This document shows positions 46,263 through 58,648 of a stretch of 64,000 nt of DNA, piece after piece. Each line of letters starts with the position of its first letter. Position 1 is the first letter of the stretch. Source of the DNA: Cryptomeria japonica (lineage: Eukaryota > Streptophyta > Pinopsida > Cupressales > Cupressaceae). Where the stretch lies: the NCBI RefSeq assembly GCF_030272615.1, contig NC_081413.1, positions 553,811,136 through 553,875,135 of the forward strand. The letters are read 5' to 3'. The notes beneath the pieces are model-generated. The model did not search any database, was not told the origin of the DNA, and saw nothing but the letters and a program-made list of their open reading frames with translations. Position numbers and translations under genes: made by a program.

Positions 46263-46835
46263 ACATATGTGATGTCTATGATGCTCAATTACATATATGA
46301 TGATACATATGTGATGCTTATGATTCTCATGATACATATGTATTTATTGTTTATCAAATTACAAATGTAATGCTTATGATTCTCAATTGTTGGTGCCGAT
46401 TTCATGTATATATTTTGTGTGATGCCGCCACCCTTGGTGTAAACAGGTAATTGACTATAGACATTATCAACCCTTTAGTTGAGGATACTGCACAGTCTAC
46501 ATAAAGTAATGGTAAAGAATAAAAAAATATACAATGATTATGATGATTGCATATTGTTCATGTTGTGTACTGTGTAATTTTTAGCTAACATAAGATAATT
46601 GAATTACATATGTAGGAACTTGAACCCCTTTGATGAGGATTCTACATAGTCTCATGGATCGACAGGTATAAGTCAATAAACCCTATAGAAATAGTTTATT
46701 TTTAAAAAATTACGAGAAAAACAAACTTTCTTAGTTATTCAAACCTCGACAATAGCAGCAAATCTAATACAGTTATCATCACTTGAGGCTCCAGTTGGAC
46801 TTATTCAGTTTTTAATCTCAACGTCAACTTTAGGG

Positions 46836-49800
46836 ATGACTTATTCATCAACATTACCCTCATTTGCAAAATATCTCTCTCATTGCCAACTAACTCTCTC
46901 ATTTGATGGAGTGCAGGTACCACCAAATAGGTATTTGTCAGATGTGTCTTCCTCAAGTGAGGGAAATGTAGGAATAGTCGACAAAAGTGAGACATGTAGT
47001 AGGTCTAAAATAAGGAGATCAACTAGAGGTCAAAATATTAGAAGAAAATTCAATAAACGCATGGAATTTTTCCTTGCTCAAGGGGGGTCATGTTCTTATG
47101 ATGCTGAGACCAAAGGCAACATCGAGGTGCCCTTGAGGTACAAACATCTACAGAAACAATGGGTACCCAAGGAACTTCCTCCAATAAACACCAATTTTTG
47201 TGTTAACGAGAGGATCTATCGCATAGCACCTTTGTCGTTACATGGTTTGGGCCTATTTTCCATGGATGGCATAAAGGTTTGTTACAATAAAGTTGTTGAA
47301 TTGATGGAGTATGTCAAAGCTTGTTACAATTATAAAAATTGGATGCAGATTGTTCGATATAAAAAAAGTATGCGTAGGTATGGACTATCAACAAATTATA
47401 TACAATAGAAAGATAATGATCAAAGTAAATGAGTGGTTGTATACATTGATGGAAGGCCAAGAGAAACAAGGAATATTGTAGGTTTTGTAAATAGTACGCG
47501 ACCTGGGTCAACTAATAAGCAACCCAATTGCATGTTTAAGGTGCACGAGGGAAATCGTGTATTCATATATGCGATAAAATCAATAAGTGTAGGGGAAGAG
47601 CTGCTAATCGGTTATAATTTGAATCATATAGATACAAACAAAGTTACTAACATGGGGTGGTATGTACTATATACCATTTAAACCAACCTCCAATTAATGA
47701 CTCCAATACACCATCTTATTATCAAGTTTTTTTGCTAAGTCTATTGGTTTCATTTCACTAACGTTTTTGCATTTTTTATTTGTCACAGGGCGACCTGGAT
47801 CTGTCACATAGCATAGATAGGGATGTAGGTCCCAACACTTCTACCGAGCATGTAAACATCACTATAATTGTACAAATTAGATATAAGCAAACTATTACAT
47901 TATTATGTTATTTTCTTGATTTTTTTGGAGTAATTTTGATAGTGTTAATAATACTCTTTTCATAGACGAAAGTTCAGGGAAAGAGAAAGGAACCTCCATT
48001 ACATCAGCACCTCAGCACAATATTAAACGATGAGGACTACACAATTTCCACAAACCCTGTAGAAGTGATAAAAATGTCTATCACAAAAATTAATAAAGAG
48101 ATTGTTGCTTTGGTATGCATGACCCCTCAAACTGATGAGATAAAAGATAGGCTAAATCAATTGATGCAAGCAACAAAAAACATGCGAGTAATCAGTAATG
48201 AAAGCTTTAATTATAACAAAAGTTCAATAATGGTTTATATTTTATACTCTTTTATACTCTTTTATGTTACTAACTAAAATATTATCATCAGCCTGGTGGA
48301 CATGATCAGGGTATTGCAGGTGATGACCATGTTATATACATTAAAACTACTCCTTCTTTCGACTTGTGAACTTTCTTTTTTAATGCTAGTGTTATATACA
48401 TTAAAACTACTCCTTCTTTCGACTTGTGAACTTTCTTTTTTAATGCTAGTCTTATTTACATAGGCCTTTCCCTATCTATACTATTGCTCTCTCTTTAGAA
48501 TGAATAATAATAAGTTTTTTGTGTATATATGATTGTATTAATAGTTTATTAAACTATTACTAAAGTATTTAGTTTCACAATTAGAAGTTTTCATTTGATC
48601 TGATCTGATCACTTGTATTTTAATTTACTATTATTAAATTATATTTCAAAGTAGGGGCATTACAAAGACCAATAAGACAGCGTGAAGTTTGACAACATGA
48701 GATAGCACATTGAAGCAATCTAAATAAATAGATCCCATGGACTATCTTTTGTAAGGACTATACTAGTTTATCACTTACACTGCCCTCTTGTCACAAATTT
48801 CCATACCTTTGTCCTACATCAAAACCTACCTTCCTTATTCTCCTTCATACTTTTGTATCATTAAGATTAGCATCGAACACTTAATAAAGGTTCATATTTA
48901 TTTACAACTCTTAATAAAGGTTCATCCTTGTTTACAATTCTTGCAATTTTCATATATTTAATGTATTATTCTTCAGGTGCTGCCAATGTTCCTATGAAAA
49001 GGCCGCCTCATTCAATGTTATCCCCATCTATATTGCCAACTACAATGTCAACAACATGTAGCATGCAGACGTCCTCTACTGCTCTTCATGTTGACCCGCC
49101 CACTGTTGGTAGATCCCTCTTTTTCTCTCTCTTTTGTTATGTGTTTATTTCCCTTGAAGTGTTATTTCTTGGGGGCATTTCATAGTGGATTCATTTTCTA
49201 CAGCAAGAGATGCACATGAGGATGCACCAGAGGCAAATACTAGTGATAACATACCATTATTTCCTGGATCTTCCCGTATTGCTAGGGGAATGTTGCAGAT
49301 CACATTGGTGGTGAGCGACGAAGAATTGATTCCCTTGAAGATACAGAAGGTTCCATGTACTTTAAAATTATTATTATATATAGTGTAATTGTAATTTACT
49401 TACTAATCACTCATTTTGGACTAATAATCCCATGATTTTTTTTGCAGGAAATAATATTTTTAATAAAAATCTTAATGACATTGCATTGCAGATGTTTGGG
49501 CCCACCATATGTAAAAGGTGGAACATCATATGTGAACTAACCCTAATCCACTATTTTTATTTCACATCATTTCTAGAATAGTTTTCCTTTGTCCATTTCT
49601 TGAATTATATTAAAGGTAGCTTCACTTCATTTTTGAATCTAATAGGTTTGTTTTTGCTTAAAAGGTGGAATGACCAAGATAACAGGTTAAAAGATGAACT
49701 CACAAACTGTATGGTTGAGTTGTTCGAAAATGACACATTCGACAAAACCAAGCTCCTTGAAAAAGTTGGCACATATCTAAAGTATGTAAGGGACCAATAC

Positions 49801-51150
49801 AAGACACATTTAGAGAAGAACGTAAAGTACGAGTGTCCCCCCATGATTCTAGAGAGGGAGTGGAAGGACCTGATTTTTTATGCGAAGGAGAGAATTGAAA
49901 GGAAAAAAGGAAATACACCACCAAATGCCAGAAGAAGGTATATGATACTATTAAGAATGTAATTATGTACTAATTACTCTTTATATTTATATAATCTAAC
50001 ATATTTGAAACTTTTCATAGACTGAGTGACATGTCAAAGGCAACCAAGGCAAGACAAGAAAAAAACGGGCAACACAAATTCAACTCTGGTGGTTATATGA
50101 AACTTGACGCACAAATTGTAAGTATTAGTAAATGAAATATCGCATCAAAATATTTATAAATTGCAAACAATTTTTTTTTAATCAAACAATACAAGCAAAA
50201 TTCATGATACTAAGAAAAAATGCAAGGCTCTGAATTCAATAGAGCGCCCACACAAGATGACATGAGAATTTCCTACAAGCAAGACTATACAGTCGTGGCT
50301 AAATGACTACGAGAATTGAGTGGGCAAACATGAGATTCTGGTGCATCTGTCACATAGGTAAATAAGTTATATGAAAATAATTTCAAATTGAATACTTTAC
50401 CAATAATCTATTTGATGTTAAGTTCCAACATAAAGTGAATTTATTTGTTTTAATTAAGCAAGCAATTATAACAATGTGCAAGACATTGGAATGCAGCCTG
50501 ATAATCGTGGAACACAACCTCCACATGAAGGTCTGGATGTGCATCCCAGTAGTGGAGGTATTCATTTTCTATTCAATTTTTTTATGTAATTATTAATACA
50601 AATAAACATCTTAAATTGTAATTGGTGTAGAAATTAATGTAACCTTTTTTGTTAATATTTTAGAGCATGTAGTCGGCGGTGACCAAGTGGAGCATGATCC
50701 GGGTAGACAACATCAGGAACATGATGTTCCCCAATCAGGTAAAGAGGACCACTGTTATTCCTTTAAACATATTTAATTGCAATTGGCGTATTGATTAATG
50801 TAACCTTTCGTATTTCAACTCCAAAGGATCTAGAGGGTGTTCAGCATGTTGAGGTTGAGGCTAGACAAAATGATTTTGAAGATGATGTGGCCCTATCAGG
50901 TAAAGAGTGTCATAGTTATGTTCTTTAAATTAATGAAATACTTGTAACAAAAATAAAAAATGATTTGAATTTAACCCATTTCTTTGTTATTGCAGAGGAC
51001 CCCCCTTTGCATCGGTGTCCCCATTCTCAGAAGAGGACTAGGCATACATTGAGATCACGAGCAGAGGGCATAACAACTGAAGATGGGGGAAATGATGAAG
51101 AAAACGATGCTCCACTTAGACTTTACATAGCTTCAAAAAAAAAAATTTGA
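46836..51150 (+). pseudogene. CACTA second gene: SET domain followed by TnpA/Transposase_24-like exons
   Basis: The first exons (46836 or 46917 to 47681) give a basic stretch (KIRRSTRGQNIRRKFNKR), then SET-like sequence: APLSLHGLGLFSMDGIKV, YGLSTNYIQ, VYIDGRPRETRNIVGFVNS, TRPGSTNKQPNC, RVFIYAIKSISVGEELLIGY. Canonical SET domains read GxGLFA, RFINHSCxPNC and GEELTxDY, so Asp is Gly here. Two stops (TAG, TGA) lie between NYIQ and VYIDG in one frame. Downstream exons follow with regular donors and acceptors: 47789, 47966, 48291, 48978, 49186. A helical domain comes at 49663-49940 (RWNDQDNRLKDELTNCMVEL, EREWKDLIFYAKERIERKKG), then LSDMSKATKARQEKNGQHK at about 50021, typical of the CACTA second protein. 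Acidic exons end at 51150. A single gene is inferred from continuous exon order. Confidence 0.7.
48331..48450. repeat. Perfect tandem duplication of 60 bases in an intron
   Basis: 48331-48390 and 48391-48450 are identical (GTTATATACATTAAAACTAC to TTTTTTAATGCTAGT). The lack of any difference suggests a very recent duplication or an assembly artefact. Confidence 0.95.
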
Positions 51151-51674
51151 TTGTAATCTACATTATTTGATAATGACTGATTTTTATGTGTTAATGAATG
51201 TAATTATGTGCTAATGAATGTTCATGAATGTTATGTGTTATTGAATGTTATGTGATAATGAATGAATGTTATATTTTATTAATGGATGAAACAATGAATG
51301 AATGTTAGATGTTAATGGGAAATTTAGAGTGATGTTAGGGGGGGGAGGGGCCAAATGAGCTTCCACCTTCACATGGTTGGCCCTGTTAAGTAGAGAATAT
51401 TAAACTATTCTCGAAACCAAGAGAAGCTCAATAAGATAACACACTTTTCAATATTTCATTATGTTGCAAAGTTATTCTTATTGAATAATGTACATTGAAT
51501 CTTAATTGTAGGGTCCAATAGAGTCAACTTGAACAACAACACCACAAGTAAGTGGTTTGTTTTTTAAGTTGTTTTTTTCATGATAATCTAGGAAGGTTCA
51601 TCTGTAGTGTTATGTGTAACTATGAAGGTGAGAAATTTATATTTTTGTGTTCTGACATTTATTTTTTGTTCTAG
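51151..51674. other. 3' region of the SET/TnpA-like gene and junction to clathrin cargo
   Basis: 51190-51310 is a short-period repeat of AATGAATGTTATGTG-like words. No coding. The boundary where captured clathrin sequence starts lies somewhere before 51675. Confidence 0.5.
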
Positions 51675-52520
51675 GTGGATGACTTGGAAGAGGTCAGTGA
51701 TTACTATCAAAACAGGGGTCGCTTTGATGAACTCATATCCGTGTTTGTGATGAGCAGCAACACTGGAAGGAACTTACATATTTATATATTTAAGATGATA
51801 AATATGATAATGTTGCCACTACTATCATGAACCATTCTCCAGAGGCATGGGATCATATGCAATTCAAAGATGTTGTAGTTAAAGTGGCCAATGTTGAATT
51901 GTACTACAAAGTTGTACACTTTTATTTGTAAGAACACCCAAATCTTATTAATGACCTCTTGAATGTCCTTACCCTTAGGGTAGACCACACACGAGTGGTT
52001 GAAATCATGCATAAGGTATGGCTCTCAACTCTTTTATTTTGTTATTATTTTTAGTATTACCGAGATGTTTTTCACTTGGGTATTAAGTTTTTCTAGATGT
52101 TCTCTTTAGCAGCTATTTGGTTTGGAAAAATTTCATGAGTATATTTTGTTTTGTTGTATTTGTTATCCATGTTGGACATGTCTATCTTGTGAAGTCGTAC
52201 ATGGTTGAAACATAGAGCAACAATGTAGCTATTGTTAATGAGGCTTTGAATAAAATTTATGTAGAAGAGGAAGATTATGATAGGCTTCGAGAATCTATAG
52301 ATATGCATGATAACTTTGATCAGATAGGGCTTGCTCAGAGGGTGAGAGGAACTTCTCTATTGGTTCTTTCATTTAAGTTAAAGTGGGATGTAATTTAGCA
52401 TTTGAATAGTTTTCTAATAATCTTGAATTTCAATTAGGTTGAGAAACATGAACTTCTTGAATTCTGGTTAAAGGATTTTAGATAGCGAATTTTCAAAAAA
52501 CCAATGACCCTTCAAGGAGG
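51675..52520 (+). pseudogene. Captured clathrin heavy chain gene fragment A (exons with introns)
   Basis: Exon 51676-52015 reads VDDLEEVSDYYQNRG, then [48 protein letters not shown] and [14 protein letters not shown], ending at a GTATGG donor. Exon about 52178-52340 reads [20 protein letters not shown] and [21 protein letters not shown] third piece at 52438 reads EKHELLE. These are the C-terminal heavy-chain repeats of clathrin, the coat protein of endocytic vesicles. About 50 residues are missing between DELIS and CDEQQ, with a frame change, and stops occur (FYL*EHP, VET*SNN). The fragment is plus strand, same as the transposon genes. It breaks off at about 52520, where E5 begins. Confidence 0.93.
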
Positions 52521-53381
52521 CAGATGATTCTTGAATTATGTCTGGTTATATTTATTGCTTGTTGAAAATTATGAAATGCTTACTTATAAAAGTTTATGAA
52601 GTTGTGCATGTATAAATTAAAAGTATGATCCTTGATGAAGATTACTTTTGAAAATACTTGATTTAATTATATCTGATCAACAACAAACCAGTGCCTTCAT
52701 CCCTTACTGATTTCGTACTATTTCAAATTGAAAGATCCTACGTATAATCATGGAGACAATTTTAATAACTTGTTTTCAAAACAAGACCATCACATTAAAA
52801 GCATCTATATGGATTGTAACTGAAATATAAAATGTAGTTAGTCTTATTGAATTTTAACTTTTATCTGAAAGAGCAATAAGACAATTTGAAACTTGCCAAC
52901 CAACCTTTCAAACTGATGCTCAAACTGGAAATTGATCTCAAACACAATAGCATAAGATAGCACATTGATGCAATCTAATAAAATAGATTTATCACATGGG
53001 ACTAATCAATCAATTGAAAAGCATATACCATTCAGAATGAATAACAATTGAAATTTATATTGAAAATAGATAATCAAACTAGTTGATTTCAATATGTATC
53101 ATCCATCAACTTTGATATTTCCAGAAAACAAACTACATAAGTGTTGTATAAAATTATCTTGATGAGATCATCAAAATTGAGGTATCTCCCCCACTTGTTC
53201 TAAAAGATCCTCCATTTATAGATGAGGATTCAGTTTGAAAGTGAAAGGGCATACCCTTTCATTAAAACTAAAACTAACAAAACTAACTAAAAACTAACTT
53301 CCTAAAAACTATCTTTACAATATGAACATATTATAAAAACATAGAAAAACATGACTCTAGGCTCTAACTTAGACATTAGGT

Positions 53382-56329
53382 CTAGTCTCCCAGCATCTTG
53401 TCACACTTCTGGATATGCTCCAAGTACTTCTCTAACTTATATGTGTCTGCATCATGGATGATATCCCTGACAATGACTCCCAGTGTGACAAATTTTTCCA
53501 TCTGTTTCACAGTCTCTTTCAATTCAATTCCATCAATTTGGGCAATATCAAGGGCGACATTGAGAAGACTATGACATTCTGAGATCCATACATCTTTATC
53601 CTTTATCTTGCCCTTCTGATTAATTAACTCTGATAAACCATGTTGAACAGTGTGTTTGCATTCATCATATTCAAATTGTAATTCTTCATCAAATTTATTG
53701 TGTTTAGCCAACAACCTCTTTATTTTTTCAATTTCTTTTGTTTCTGCTTTGGCCATTGTTTTATCATGCAACCTTGTTCCCAATCTGTTTGAAATTCTGT
53801 TGTGTGAAACTACATTGTCCATGTTCTTTTGAAATACTGTCCACAATTCTTTCAGAAAGCCTTGTAAAACCTCAAATCTTCTAGTTAGTAATACACTAGC
53901 AATATCTACCCTCACACTTTGCATATGTTTTAATATCCTTTTATTTTCTTGTTGCAACTCCTCAGATTTTTTCTTCCATTGAGAGCTATCCAGAGTAAGA
54001 ACCATTGGCACATGTTTCCCACTTATCCCTAGCGTTTCTTCATACAACACCTTGTATTGGTTCCTCTCCCTCGCTACTTTGACCATTTGTGCTTTATTGA
54101 ATTTTGAAATATCCACTCCGATATCAACAGAAATAATTGGATCAATTTCACCAACTTTTAGTTTCATCATATGGCCAAAGGCCTTGTCAACATCAATGAT
54201 CTTTGGTCTCTTGTGGGGAGGGTACAAAGTCCATAACCTCAAATATTCTTCATCCTGATCAAATATTGAACCAATAAATACATCATCTACACCTTGTATA
54301 TCCAATTTGAATTCCTTGTTTTTTGAGTGCAATAAACTGTCAAAGATAAAAGAAGCACTGAGGTCCCATTCGGGAAACAAAATAACCCCAGCCTCTGTAA
54401 GTAGTTGCCTCCCCTTTTGAGGGGTCATTGTGGTTATCTTTGCATCAATTTCCTCTTTTAATTTCTTTAACAACTCAACCTCATTATCAGGCATTATGTT
54501 GGGAATATAGTCCCTCAATTTCTTCCCTTTAAAATTGTACAAGAATGATTTAAATTCTTTGGAATGAATAAAAACATCATCAGCAACAAAAGCAAAAAAT
54601 TCCTCTAACCGAGAGTCAGCATGAACTTCTAGTGTTGTCTCTATTTGGCCCTGCATGTCTGGCTCTTCTTTCTTCTCTGGCACTTGCCATCTAGAGACAA
54701 CTATATTCTCATCAGATTCACTTTCTGCCTCCTCCTCCTCGGTTTCAATTTCATGGAGTCTTCATCTCTTTTCTGCCAATTCATTATTTAGTTGATCAAT
54801 TACCTCTTTGGCCTCTGCATCCTCCATGTTCCTGAAGATATCTTCAGCCTCAATACTAACATGCATATAACCTCCCAAGTTCTCCCTCTTCTTGCAAGAG
54901 TGAATGTATCCTTCAGGATCATAGTTTTTCCTAGCATAATTCTCAAACAAATTGTATTCTTCTATTAGCTTCTTATCAATTATTTCATAAGCTTTGGTTG
55001 ACACTATGGTGAAATCACCAAAAAATAGTGTCCTAGGCAGGAAGGCTTACTTACACATATCTACAAAATATTTAACATTGGACACACTCAATTGCCTCAC
55101 AATCTCTAGATAAGTTATTTTATCTGGTACTAGTTTTGGTAGCATGTAGGGGCTCCCCTCAAATCCATATACTCTAAAACATGTAAAATCCTTATTCACA
55201 AACTAGTCCCCCCAGTTATGATCAACAATGTGTCTTTCATCATAATCCTGGGGTCTTAGGAACCTCTTGATCTCGTTAGAGATAGACCCTTCACATGAAA
55301 TCCCATACATTCGGTACAATGGCATCACAATAAGTTCTTCAAACTTAATATAGTTGGACCTCATATATCAAGAATCCCAAAGAGATGTCCACAATTGGAC
55401 GGGCTGCTCCTCACCTTCCCTATTCTTGGTATTTGATTTTAGGCCCTTAGGCCAAAAACCCTTTACATATCCATAAAATAACACTAGATGCATCAATAGT
55501 GAATAAAATTTAAAATTGGGATGAGTATCATCCCTAAGGTTTAAAAAACCTTCGTGCAACCTCTCCACCAGATATGTTGCATAGTCAAAAGGCCTAGGTT
55601 CATATATTTGTATATCAAAGGCTAACACCAGTGACCCAGTGCTTGACAGATCAGGCACCTCCACCCCTCCTACTTGCCCACACAACATATGTGTGTACTA
55701 CAAGTAGTGTCTGAATAAATCAATGTTGAATGGTAGCCCATCTTCCTCTGTTAATTTTCCTGCTTGCCTCTTGTGAATGGCAAATTTCTAGCCGGTATAT
55801 GTAATGTCCATTTTGAGGTATTATTCCTCCAACTCCCCAAAGGACAAGGGCTTATTAGGACTGGGGTCTAAATTGAAAACCTCATTTCTAGTACCTACAG
55901 AAAATCTAATAAATGCTTCCCCATTTGGGAGCTGAATGCACCTCTTCACCAAATTATAATTCCTCACCAAAACCTCTAGCAATCTTATGTTTACAAAAAC
56001 ATTGGGGACTATTAGCTTACCTAAATTTTTCATCTAAGGATTGCAGAGCGGCATCTCCTTGCTCCTTCTCAAATAGTGAAACATAAATAGTTAATGCCCC
56101 CTTACCTTGGTCCAGACATCTTCAAACTCTCTGTACTTGTCTTCTAATTGGTCTCTCCAAGGTAGGTGCTGCTTTAACCTTCTGGATTTGGGTCGGGTGC
56201 CTGCATTTGGTCTATCATGTCTTGGTTTAACCTCTTGACTGGAGGCACCTCTTCAGTTTTTCCTTTCTTCGCCTTAGAGTCAGAGCTCTTGGTCGCCCTC
56301 TTCTTTCTTGTTGAACTTGAAGCTTCCAT
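53382..56329 (-). pseudogene. E5 long ORF of unknown function (about 980 codons, decayed)
   Basis: It starts MEASSSTRKKRATKSSDSK at 56329. After a frameshift near 56190 it continues in one frame to the stop at 53382, with stops near 55819, 55790, 55695, 55366, 55208, 55048 and 54760. The N-terminal third is globular (LIVPNVFVNIRLLEVLVRNY, FDYATYLVERLHEGFLNLRD, FYSLLMHLVLFYGYVKGFWP). An acidic Glu-rich stretch follows near 54750-54690 (EIETEEEEAESESDE). The last 433 codons are an uninterrupted frame with helical and coiled-coil character (WKKKSEELQQENKRILKHMQ). No intron is needed and no enzyme motif was seen. The domain plan (N-terminal globular part, acidic linker, C-terminal coiled coil) parallels the E3 ORF, but I see no convincing residue-level similarity. 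Confidence 0.7.
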
Positions 56330-56559
56330 TTCTACAATTACAATCCTGTGCTCTATTTTTCAAAGGTGCAATGTGTTATATCTATGTATTCTTCTTTCAC
56401 CAACACAATATTTAGACAAGGCAATTTCTAGTTCCGACGTATTCTTTTGTAATAATGAACTTCTCATTACTCGTGGGAACCATAGATGCATCTATTGCAA
56501 GTATTAAATAGAAGATTTTTTTAAAAAATGGTTTTGAATTCTAATATGACAACAACTCA

Positions 56560-57540
56560 TCGACATATGTCTCCCCGATGAATATTTCCCTTTTGGCGCT
56601 CTCTGAACAACCCTTTATCTGCTTTGACATCTTACTTTCTCTTATCGGGATACCCTAAGCCGATGACTCCTTTTCCTCCTCATTGATATACCTCAAACTG
56701 ATATTCTCATCAGGCATTGGGTGAGCTCATTTAGCATTATCATGATTGGCATTGTTTCCCCGATGGGCTTCACCATCGACATAGCTCTTCTTGATGCAAC
56801 CAGCTTCATCACCATGAGTCTTCCTGATAATGTATTCACTCCACTTAATCAGTCCGCTCCTTCATCGAGTATCAAGGTAATCCAAAATGAAACATACTGA
56901 CAAGCAAAGTCTTCCCAATAGAGTATGTTCCATTGGTATATGTTTCACCGATGATTTCTTTGGGTGTCGGGGTGGCTCAAAGTAACACATACTGATCGCT
57001 TTGGTTATACCGATGCAACCGGCTTCATCGCCATGAGTCTTCCCGATAGTGTCTTTGCTCCACTTGATCAGTCTGCTCCTTCATCGAGTATCGGGGTAAT
57101 CCAAAATGAAACATACCGATAAGAAAAGTCTTCCCGATAGAGTATGTTCCATTAGTATATGTTTCATCAATGATTTCTTCGGGTGTTGGGGTGGCTCAAA
57201 GAAACACATACCGATTTCTTTGGTTATACTGATGGACTCTTCTTTTTGCCACTCTTATCAGTATAATTCTTACTGATATCCTCGTCGGCTATCGGCAAGA
57301 CAATTCTCCATTGCTGCCTCTAGTGTTTACTATGTCGATGGGTCATATCGGTATAGTTTTTGTCGATGCATCAATTCTCCTCAACTTTGCTCATTGATCG
57401 GTATAACTTTTGCCGATGATTACAACTCCGGCTTGCTACACTCTCTCATCAGTATATGGTATCCCGATGCAAAATTGGTCTTTGTTAGTTTAAATACCCT
57501 CATCGGTATGACTTATACCGATAATGTGAAATTTCAATCA
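56560..57540. repeat. CATCGG/ACCGAT motif field with a 223-base tandem duplication
   Basis: About twenty CCGAT, ATCGG or TCGATG words in 1 kb, in both orientations (for example TACCGATGCAACC near 57010, CATCGGTATGACTTATACCG near 57510). A unit starting GATGCAACC(A/G)GCTTCATC is repeated at about 56794 and 57017, each copy running through ATGTTTCA(C/T)C(G/A)ATGATTTC and GGGTGGCTCAAAG. It lies directly upstream of the E5 ORF on its coding strand. Confidence 0.8.
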
Positions 57541-57860
57541 TTTTCAACTCCTTCTTTAAGATACAAAAAATGATAATGGATTTAATACAATTTGAACAAA
57601 AACTCTATTCTGCATGGGAGCTTTACCCTTTCGGATAATTACTTGTGTACTTTGATCAATCCCAAGAACCTGTTTGCCAAGCCTCCTCACCTCAAAAGGA
57701 AACCCAGAGTGCTTCATCTTGTCTCAATGCCACTCTCAATATGCCCACCCGATGGTTGAATCTCTAGAGAGAAGTCACAAATGGATGGAGATTGTCACTA
57801 CAAGATTGCACCTAGACATAAAACCCATTAGTAACTATTCTTATGGAAAAAATGCCCAAT

Positions 57861-57934
57861 ATATAAAAGGAAATTATAGAAAAATAGCATTTGTAAGAGC
57901 ATAATTAATTTAAAAAATTATGTGCTAACATGTT
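57861..57934. repeat. Single copy of the minisatellite unit before clathrin fragment B
   Basis: GGAAATTATAGAAAAATAGC and ATTTGTAAGAGCATAATTAA match the unit amplified at 58649-58862. Confidence 0.75.
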
Positions 57935-58640
57935 GCACTGTCTAAAAAGGATAATCTTTATAAGGATGCAATGGAAACTAGTTCTCAATCGGGTGATTGT
58001 GAGCTTGCAGAGGAATTGCTGGTGTATTTTGTGGAACAGGTATACAATTGGTAAAATATATAGTTGGTTGTTCTCTCTCACAGGCTAAAGTATTTTTTGA
58101 ATTTTCATTTTGGATTGGGGAATTGAAATGGGGCTTACTTTTGTATTTGAAATTGCAGGGCAAGAAAGAATGCTTTGCTTCATGCTTGTTCATATGCTAT
58201 GACTTGATCGGACCAGATGTGGATTTGGAACTTTCCTGGATGAATAATATGATTGACTTTGTGTTTCCATACCTACTTCAGGTTCTTGATATACTCTGAT
58301 TCTATGAATATTTTAATTTTATCTTTAATAAACATTTAAAATCTTCTACAAAATTAAATAGCTAATATTCAAAAAAATTATTTTTCAAAGTTCATTTGAG
58401 AATACACGACAAAAGTTGATGAGCTTGTTAAGGACAAGTTAGAGGTTGTCCAAGAAGAGAAATCCAAGGAGAAAGAAGAGAAAGATCGTGTTGCTCAACA
58501 GGTATGCATTTTTCTTAATTGAGCCTCAAGGAGCACTTGTTCTACTCTACCGACGGTTTTTAAAAATTCAAATAAATATGTGCCTATTTTGTTTACCGAA
58601 TATGTATTCTCAACTTCTTCCCCTTGCTTTGCCAGCATCT
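57935..58640 (+). pseudogene. Captured clathrin heavy chain fragment B (C-terminal exons, first tandem copy)
   Basis: The first exon reads [20 protein letters not shown] and [11 protein letters not shown], with donor after GAACAG at 58038. The second (58159-58280) reads [20 protein letters not shown] and [16 protein letters not shown] third, about 58391-58501, reads EYTTKVDELVKDKLE and EKEEKDRVAQQ before a GTATGC donor. The last piece reads NMYSQLLPLALPA near 58600. Introns are retained, so the capture was from genomic DNA, not mRNA. It continues fragment A on the same strand once E5 is removed. The last residues run into minisatellite sequence instead of the true C-terminus. Confidence 0.93.
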
Positions 58641-58648
58641 CCAATAGC

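Larger units (their letters stand above)
52521..57860 (-). mobile_element. E5: insert with a long unknown minus-strand ORF, splitting the clathrin fragment
   Basis: The clathrin order is interrupted after EKHELLE (52460) and resumes at [11 protein letters not shown] (57940), where only some 25 residues should lie between. The insert contains one long minus-strand ORF (56329-53382) and a motif-rich 1 kb upstream of it. I could not find an LTR pair, terminal inverted repeats, a primer site or a target duplication, so its class and exact edges are open. A palindrome GAAAGGG-CATA-CCCTTTC lies 120 bases past the ORF (53243-53260). By overall plan (long non-pol ORF plus short CpG motifs) it resembles E3. 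Confidence 0.5.
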
